A stretch of 64,000 nt of DNA, taken from NCBI GenBank assembly GCA_038025085.1, contig CM076141.1:12154001-12218000 (forward strand), in the 5' to 3' direction. The position numbers were made by a program, and so were the translations under genes. Numbering within the stretch: position 1 is the stretch's first letter; each line of letters begins with the position of its first letter. The notes under the pieces are model-generated. The model did no database searches, was not told the DNA's origin, and saw only the letters and a program-made list of their open reading frames with translations. The stretch comes from Tetragonia tetragonoides. Its lineage: Eukaryota; Streptophyta; Magnoliopsida; Caryophyllales; Aizoaceae. Of the stretch, positions 56,951 to 64,000 are shown in pieces.

Positions 56951-59685
56951 TAACAATGTCGAAACATGCAAACAATCGAACTAATTTTGCTGGGTTTTTT
57001 TTTTTTCGACCCTCGACGTTGTTGTTGGTTCTTCGTTTCAAAAAAAAAATCCTTTCTTTTTTTCTCGCTTTTCCAAACAACAAATAAAAACCTTTTTCCT
57101 ATTTTCGTTGTTGTCTTTTTGTTTTTTCTTCCCTCGTATTTTTTTTTTCTTTTTTCCCTTTTTGTTTTGGTTCCCTAGTCTTGGTACTCTAATTCTATTT
57201 GGTTTTTGATTGTGGATTCAATCTCCCTCCCTCAAGATGTGAAATAGTGGACAAAGGCCTTAAATATAAAAATGTGGGCTTGGACATTGGGATGATGCAC
57301 GTTTGAGTTGAGTGCAAAAGAGGAAAAAAATGAGAAATATGTGGGGAGAAGAACATTGAAAATGAAGGGTCTCAATGTGAATTTGGTCTTGAAATTTTGA
57401 TTTTTTTCAATTTTTTTCGTTAGCTTCGTATCTGTGGAGTGATTGTGGAAACGTTGATTTTAATATTTATGACATGTTTATTACAGAATCTAATATAGAT
57501 ACGAAGTGAGTATGCAGGATGCGCATTTTAATGACTATTAATTAATTAATTATAATTCTGTCGGTATCTGTTGTAATAAGTAAGTTGATTGTCAGATATC
57601 ATAGATTATGAATTACGATTGTCGACTACATAATTAAGGCTTGTTTGGTTTGTGGATAGAAATCATATCTGACGGATATTTGTTTTCAGTCTTCATTTGA
57701 TCTGAATTAACTGATATAAATCAAATATTAAATTAAGTGGGTAAAAAAATTATCATTTATCAAACAATTTGATATGCGTATTTGTTAACAACACAGGAAA
57801 CAAGATTTAGATAAATTCTTAACTTGTAGTGGAATTTTTATGCCATTGGACACAAAGGTCATCTATTTTGTTAGTTCATGAACACAAGGTCAACATACTT
57901 ATTAGACATTATCAACTTTTTTTTTTTAAGGGCATGCTTATTATCACCGTACATATGGGCATACAGAAACTCGAAGATATTTTTTTGAATGAATTAACAA
58001 TAACATATTAGAGCTCAAACGACAAAAGAACATATATTAATGTCCTAAAATTTTAATAATATTCAACATATTTAGCACGTAGATGATGTACTTTTCAATT
58101 GTGAAATGTTGGAATACAACAAGTTCCAACAAATATCAATAACTCTCCAGCAAACTTCACTACTCTTTAGTCAATATTATCACTCAAAATTTGCAAAGTT
58201 TATCAGGTTTCGACAAATTCTAGCAATTTGTGCTCCTCTCACATATTTACAACACATCTCGCAACTTGGCTTCCACTCTCCCTACGTTCCCCGATGCCCA
58301 GTCCCCTCCTACTACTATATCCCACCATGCAACCATCGAAGATGGTGGTCAACAGTCTGAGCACTGCCCACCTAGTTGCGACATGTGACAATTTGCTAGA
58401 CAATGGTGGTTAATGGTCATGCCATGCAACAATTGCTCGATAGGCATAACTAATGGCTGGTGGATAAGAATCTAATTGACGAGGGTTGAAGTGTGATGGG
58501 TTAGTATGTGGCATTGAAAGAGGGAGAGATGAACATATTATTTGAATACATTAATATTCACGTGTGGATTTTATATTTAGAATACATTTATCCGGTATTT
58601 TTTTTTCCTATGTGTATCTTGGTGTTTATTAAAATCCAGTTGTTACTCACGTGCTATTGACATAATTCGTTATGTGACTAACTTTGATGTTTTGTGTTTT
58701 GTAACTTTTTCATAAATATTTTTACCTATAATAAAATGTACACACCCAAAAACTTGTTTGTTTCCTTTAATCTATCATGCAGTGTTTGCATCACTTCTAG
58801 TTAGACTTTAGTTATTGTTTCTGTATGTTCTTATATCATACGGATTATACCTAGTTGCATTCATAATTTTTTAACCAAACGATAACAAGTAAAAAAGAAA
58901 AATATACATGTTCTTGAAAGATCTCATCTTTAAGATAGCTTCACACAACTAAGTATGTGTTCTTTTCACTTTCCCCAATCAATTTTCTAGTTTAATTCAT
59001 GTCAATTTTGTTTAGTTCATTATGCAACATACTTGTATTTTGTTTACAAGTGTTATCACCAAGAGAAGCAAATCCGGGCACAATTTTTGTTTATTTTAGA
59101 AAAATGTAAGAAACTGGTGTTTTTAGGACCGTCTCCTCTTGAGAAAAGGAAGCTCCTAAATTGTGCTCAACCAATTTGCGATCTAACTCAATCGATCATA
59201 ATGCATTAAAGCCTCCTAAAAGATATCTCCTTGACTCCTTTTATGAAGGGACCGAGGTTTGCTAACCAATTTGTAAATTTGTTTCGTTCCCTATAGACAT
59301 AGTTGGCTTACACCATGTTAGGAAGCATCTTGAAGATACTCTGGATAGTCCATGGAATTTCGAATTCACCTTTTAGTGCTTGAATAACCATCAAAATTGT
59401 CTCCAGCTTCCACTTGAATGTGCTTTAGTTCTAATTCGATGTCTTGACTCCGTTCCTCTGGATAGAACGAAGTCTCAGACAAAAAATAGATATATTTTTC
59501 GTCAAATTCAGCAAATTTCGATTCCTAAAGCAAAATGCAATTCCAGTTGAAGAATCGTACCACAAGAGAACTCTCAGTATATTCCAGCTTTTCATACATC
59601 ATTTAATAAGTAGTAAACTAACAAGTAAAAGAGAACAATATCAGCAAAATTTATGTACACAACCTGTAATATCTTTCCACACCAA
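56951..59685. other. Intergenic between EAF1 and the PPR gene
   Basis: AT-rich sequence with T-rich tracts (56990-57160) and no supported coding sequence. It holds the upstream flank of EAF1 on the left and the 3' flank of the PPR gene on the right. Confidence 0.5.
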
Positions 59686-62600
59686 CTATGGCTCATTGAT
59701 CTCAGACAGAGATCCCTTTGAAGATTTAATGAAATCGCGCAGCTCCTTGGCCTGGCTTGCCATTCCAGCGACTGAATAAGCTTTCATCATGGTTCTATAA
59801 GTAACGTTATCAGGCTTGCAGCCTTTAGTTAACATCATCTTGAGAACCTCTTTCATTTCCGCAAATCGTTGCATCCTCCCATATGCGTCCACCAGGCAGT
59901 TGAAGAACACAGTATCCAGTGTCACATCGGTGTTGTCAATAAACCGTAAAACACTCTCAATTTTCTCCACTTTACCAGCTCGGCCATAAGCCCTCACAAG
60001 TGAACAGAATGTGACAGAATTCGGTTTTATCCTTTCTGACTGCATTAACCTAAACAAGTACTCCATTTGCTTCAAATCTCCAGCTCTGCCAAATGCATCT
60101 ATCACTACATTGTAGGTCACGATTGTCCAAGAGTAGTGAAATTTCTGCATGTATTGCATTACAGCACTCATCTTTTCATAATTCCCACTTTTGCCGTATG
60201 AATCTAGGAGTATATTGAAGGTTCTGATGTTGGGTTCAATTCCTGCACCCTGGAACTTCTCGTAACACTTCTCCATCATCTCAATTTGACCACTATTACC
60301 AAAAGCTCGAAGTGTGGAATTCATGGTCCATACATCAGGTTCACAATACTGATTAGAGAGCACTTCTGCCAGAGTCGCCTCCATCTCTGCAAACCTTTTA
60401 TGAAATAGGAGAAACTAATGAATTCTCTGTCCATCATCACAATGCCACACCTCATCTGGTTGCAGAAAGAAAAAACGAAAACAAGGAATTACTAGTTGAT
60501 TGGCTGAAAGTAGTTCTATGAATCTTATCCTTCTTCTGTATGTAAAATCTGTGCAAAGCCATAGCATTTGAACAATTTGGATACCAAAACTTGGCTTTGT
60601 TTGGTATTGAATGAAACTACTGAAATCAGTAATGTTGACCTGAGATCTTCTAATTGCCTTCCAGTTCCACCCGTTTTATGTATGCATGGAGCACATGGAA
60701 AAGCCATGTCAAAAAAGAGAAAGGGGGGGGGGGGGAATACTAACAAACAGAAAATCCAAAAGGTTTTACTTAGTTTCCTCCAGCACTCAAAAAAGTTTCA
60801 TTTGATCAAAAGAGGTCTGCTTTTATACACTTACAAGTTACAACCAAATATAATTATCACGGTTTCACTCATTTAACTAAACCAAGCACAGGGCAAAGCA
60901 GGCATAAAGACAAAATCTAATGCCTGGAAACAAAGAATCAATGCTGTGAAACGTATGCAACTAGACTTCAGAGACAGATTCAACCAATCAAAATGAGAAT
61001 GATCAGACCCAGAAAACTAGATGGCATGGTTTAACAAAGGATGAACCAAAAGAAATGAAGCTTGTGTGTCAAGCTCACAGTCCTTTTGGTATCTATAACG
61101 CCCACATAAAAACTATCCATTTATGAATTTGTAAGAAACGGGATAATATATTGACTACATACCTTCCTGCTTTTCCATAAGCATCAATCAGGGTATTATA
61201 TGTGACTGTGTTGGGCTTGATTCCCTGAGATACCATGTCAGACAGCAAGATACGGACTTTATCGAAGTGAAAAACCTGCAGGCATGACTTTATGAGGATT
61301 GAGTACGTAAAAACATCAGGTCTGCAGCTATGGGTGCTTTTCATATGTTCAAGCAAAGAGAACGCCTCGTCAAAGTGACAGCTTCTGCTGTAGGCCGATA
61401 AGAGAGCAGTGTATGCTTCGTGGTCTACGATGCAGCCTTCATCAATCATAGCTTGAAACAGTTCGTGAGCCCTTTTGGGTTGTTTACATTTTCCAAGCAT
61501 GACAATGAGCTTAATGTATATACTGGAGTTGGGCCTATACCACAACTGCTCACGTAGTAGTTCAAATACCTGCATCAGATCATGTGGAAACAAGCTTCAT
61601 AGAGTGTATATGATCTCCTAAATATGCCAGTCACTTAAAAGCAAAGAAAAGACTACTACTAAAGGGAAAATTCTGTTCATGTTCAGCACTTTACTTATTT
61701 ACAAAGACTACATATTGATCACAACTCCCGAGTATACTAATGAGATAAGATTTCAACAAATATAATATCCTTCATGACCAATCGCCCACATAAAATATCA
61801 ATTTTGTGGGACACGAAATCCTACATTGATAATATGCCATACTAGACCAGCCATCCGTGAGAATGGGAATCAATGTAATGACTTAAACAAAGACTGACCT
61901 CACCAGCAAAGTGTCCTGTATCCATTTCATCCTCAAGCAGCTGCTGGCATACTTAAGGATGATGTAACAATCTAATAGGGAGAAACTACTTCCTTCAATT
62001 AAAACCAAGTGGCTTTCAAGCCAATTTTTCACTATATAATTTTTAAACAAGAAAATTCAAGCCAATTGAGCTCACTGTAATATGCTCAAGCCAGAAGGTA
62101 TGCTGAAATAAAGGATTGAGCTTGGGGCATTGTTGCTGGAATCCCTATGTCTGTAATCATATGAAAACCATAAGCTAAATGCAGTACCAAATGTTTAAAC
62201 TGCAATCACTGTATTATGTTTATCATGAACCCGGTAAGAGGTAACTAAGGGGCTTGGTGCATCAAACTACAGAAAACTGAGCTACAACAACAACCTAACT
62301 CGATACACATATAACAGGACCAAGCAGATCTAGCTGCTTGGTTCACATAAATGTCGGAGCAAACTGTGCGTCTGAGCTTTGTCTCACAGACACTTTTAAA
62401 TCAAAGTCAAAGGAGCCTTCTGAGCTTCAGCTCATGAAGACTATTAAATCAAAGTCAAAGGAGCCTTCAATGGTGAGATTTCAAATCCAGCACAGGTAAC
62501 ACTTCACAGTCCTACCAGCTAAAATACAGTCCTAAGCTTGAAGAAACATCAAGCATATGCACAAGAGTTCAGAAGATTGCATGGGCAAACTCCTCCAGAC

Positions 62601-63966
62601 CAGGTGGGTGATAGTTAGCTTAACAATTGAAGTTTTTCAAACAGGTCTGGTTTCCTGATTACCATGTAATAATATACTCCATATATATTTAGGGGGGGAA
62701 TGAAACACCGCTGAAGCATAATGGTCCACAATGCTACAGCATTTGAAAAATACCACCAATCTTTGCGGGATTCTATATAGAACCAAAACTTCCGAAATGC
62801 GAGAAGGTGAGCTGCCATGTAGGAAAGTGACAGTCTATGCCGTGCAAGCTAACCCTATGTGCTTCAGAAGATTGTAACTCAACAAAGAGGTTTCACACGC
62901 GAAATATACATTTTACTCTCCCCTTTTCACAGTTGAGAATTCAGGCTTCCACATTGACACATGCTCCTGCTCGTTGGGGTTTCACTTCTTCCCCAGTTCT
63001 TCCTCATTAGCTTCTCTTTCAACTTTTCTATGGTGAAAACAACATATTCATGATATCTTCTCATCTATATCAGCAAATTATTTCTCCTACTATTGGTAAC
63101 AACATATTCCTAACAAGAATTCAACTGTCAAGACAAAGAGCCCATTCCTTCCATTGAACTACTGTGACGTAAAAGTAGCATCATCATAATAGTACAATAG
63201 AAGATGAATCCAGGCAAACACAACTGAAAAACCAAAATTCTCAAAAGAAAACCATACATCCACTTGGAACATAGAAATACCACCTAAATTTTAGAAGCAA
63301 ACACAATATTCAACCCAAAATTCCCACAAATTTCAATTATATCCACAAAAAATTGAACAACACACCAACATAAGCTCCGAAAAAAATCGAGAAAACATAA
63401 ACTATCAAATAACCAACATACACATACAAGTCAATAAAATTACAAAAAGGCAAAACCCACCTCAAATTCCAACCAAAGCAATTAAAAATGTAATTTTGAG
63501 ATAATATAAAGCTCAAAAAAAGAAGAAGCTAGTGATTTACCTTGAGAGCAGACTCCCAACGGAGAGCAGTGACACGCTCATGGAGAGCTTCAAGAACAGT
63601 TCTTGGCAACAGTCTCTTAGAGCTAATCCCTTTTTTCTTCTCAATCACAGCTTTTGTGGCCTCTCTTCTCAAAATAACAGAAATGGCTTTTTTACCCGCT
63701 ATTTTCCTGTTCACCTCTTCCTTTCTCTCTCTAGCTTCTCTCTCCTTTTCCTTGGAGACTACCAATTTGTTCTTCTGGGTTTCTCTCTCTCTCACTGTAA
63801 TGGATGTTGTTGTGGTGGTGAGTGGGCCCGGGCCCGGGTCTGAGTCGGGGTCAATGTTCGGGTCAGGTGAAGAAGTGAGTTTGACCCGGAGAGAGAAAGT
63901 TGACGGACGGTGGGTGAGTAGTGGTGGGAATGGAGAGGAGGGTCCTGGGAGAGAGGTTATGGTCAT
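59686..63966 (-). CDS. P-type pentatricopeptide repeat protein, At5g48730-like
   Basis: Three exons: 63966-63541, 61569-61163 and 60394-59686, summing to 1542 bases and 513 aa with consistent phases and GT-AG introns. The N-terminus is Ser/Pro/Thr-rich and poor in acids at first (MTITSLPGPSSPFPPLL), fitting a plastid transit peptide. A basic segment follows (VNRKIAGKKAISVILRREAT, LLPRTVLEALHERV). About ten PPR motifs follow from residue 140 on (PNSSIYIKLIVMLGKCKQPK, KPNTVTYNTLIDAYGKAGR, YSWTIVTYNVVIDAFGRAGD, KPDNVTYRTMMKAYSVAGM). Length and wording closely match Arabidopsis At5g48730 (about 508 aa) as I recall it. There are no E or DYW extensions, so RNA binding (stability, splicing or translation of a plastid transcript) is more likely than editing; the target is unknown. 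The third exon's acceptor (AAAAG then GTTTGCAGAG) is set by frame; a later CAG would break it. Confidence 0.92.
60395..61162. other. PPR gene intron 2
   Basis: Non-coding, with a G homopolymer of about 13 at 60724-60736 and AT-rich sequence. No nested gene is seen. Confidence 0.7.
61570..63540. other. PPR gene intron 1
   Basis: A 1.97-kb intron. It has a short direct repeat (ATTAAATCAAAGTCAAAGGA, at about 62396-62415 and 62442-62461) and no supported coding sequence. Confidence 0.7.
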
Positions 63967-64000
63967 TGATGGCTGATGATAGGAGAGAATTAGAGAAAGT
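63967..64000 (-). promoter_or_regulatory. PPR gene 5' leader (cut by window edge)
   Basis: The 34 bases upstream of the ATG are CT-rich on the minus strand. The promoter lies outside the window. Confidence 0.4.

Noticed and set aside
63532..63976. Plus-strand frames of 103 and 144 codons at the window end
   Set aside because: Antisense of the first exon of the PPR gene, which has a complete, phase-consistent model.

Overview
This is a nuclear DNA window from a dicot-type flowering plant. The evidence is intron-rich plant genes (EAF1, PPR proteins, a trihelix factor), plant retrotransposon lineages (Tekay-type chromovirus, Tat-type gypsy, SIRE/Maximus-type copia, L1 LINEs) and many plant MITEs. 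The species cannot be named from sequence alone. All identifications rest on reading motifs and comparing parts of the window with each other; no database search was run.

Layout. 1-6836: the 3' half of a decayed chromovirus (pol plus a 2.67-kb 3' LTR) inserted into the 3' part of an L1-type LINE. 6837-12604: AT-rich sequence with a small DNA element, a SIRE-type solo LTR and a short poly(A) retroposon with target-site duplications (TSDs). 12605-17262: a complete but integrase-deleted Tat-type gypsy element on the minus strand with a CTCAT TSD. 17263-19907: a hAT-like non-autonomous element and then an intact single-exon trihelix transcription-factor gene. 20597-33725: a broken partial copy of EAF1, split by about 9.7 kb that is mostly some 26 tandem copies of a roughly 315-bp GC-rich unit and that itself carries several transposon insertions. 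33841-36189: a PPR-DYW pseudogene, stopped in several places and split near its 5' end by a MITE. 36324-37631: a 1.3-kb foldback element with arms of about 0.5 kb.

37641-64000 is calmer and genic. An intact EAF1 gene (22 coding exons, 2030 aa, minus strand, plus a 5'UTR exon) codes for the scaffold of the NuA4 histone-acetyltransferase complex. Its introns hold truncated LINEs, SINE-like tails and a Stowaway MITE. Next comes an intact three-exon P-type PPR gene (513 aa, minus) that closely resembles Arabidopsis At5g48730, a predicted chloroplast RNA-binding protein.

The live genes (trihelix factor, EAF1, PPR) act in separate processes: transcription, chromatin acetylation and organelle RNA metabolism. 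There is no operon-like logic. The most unusual parts are the 315-bp array inside a duplicated, degenerate EAF1 locus, the exactly readable transposon insertions into that array and into the PPR gene, and the long foldback element.
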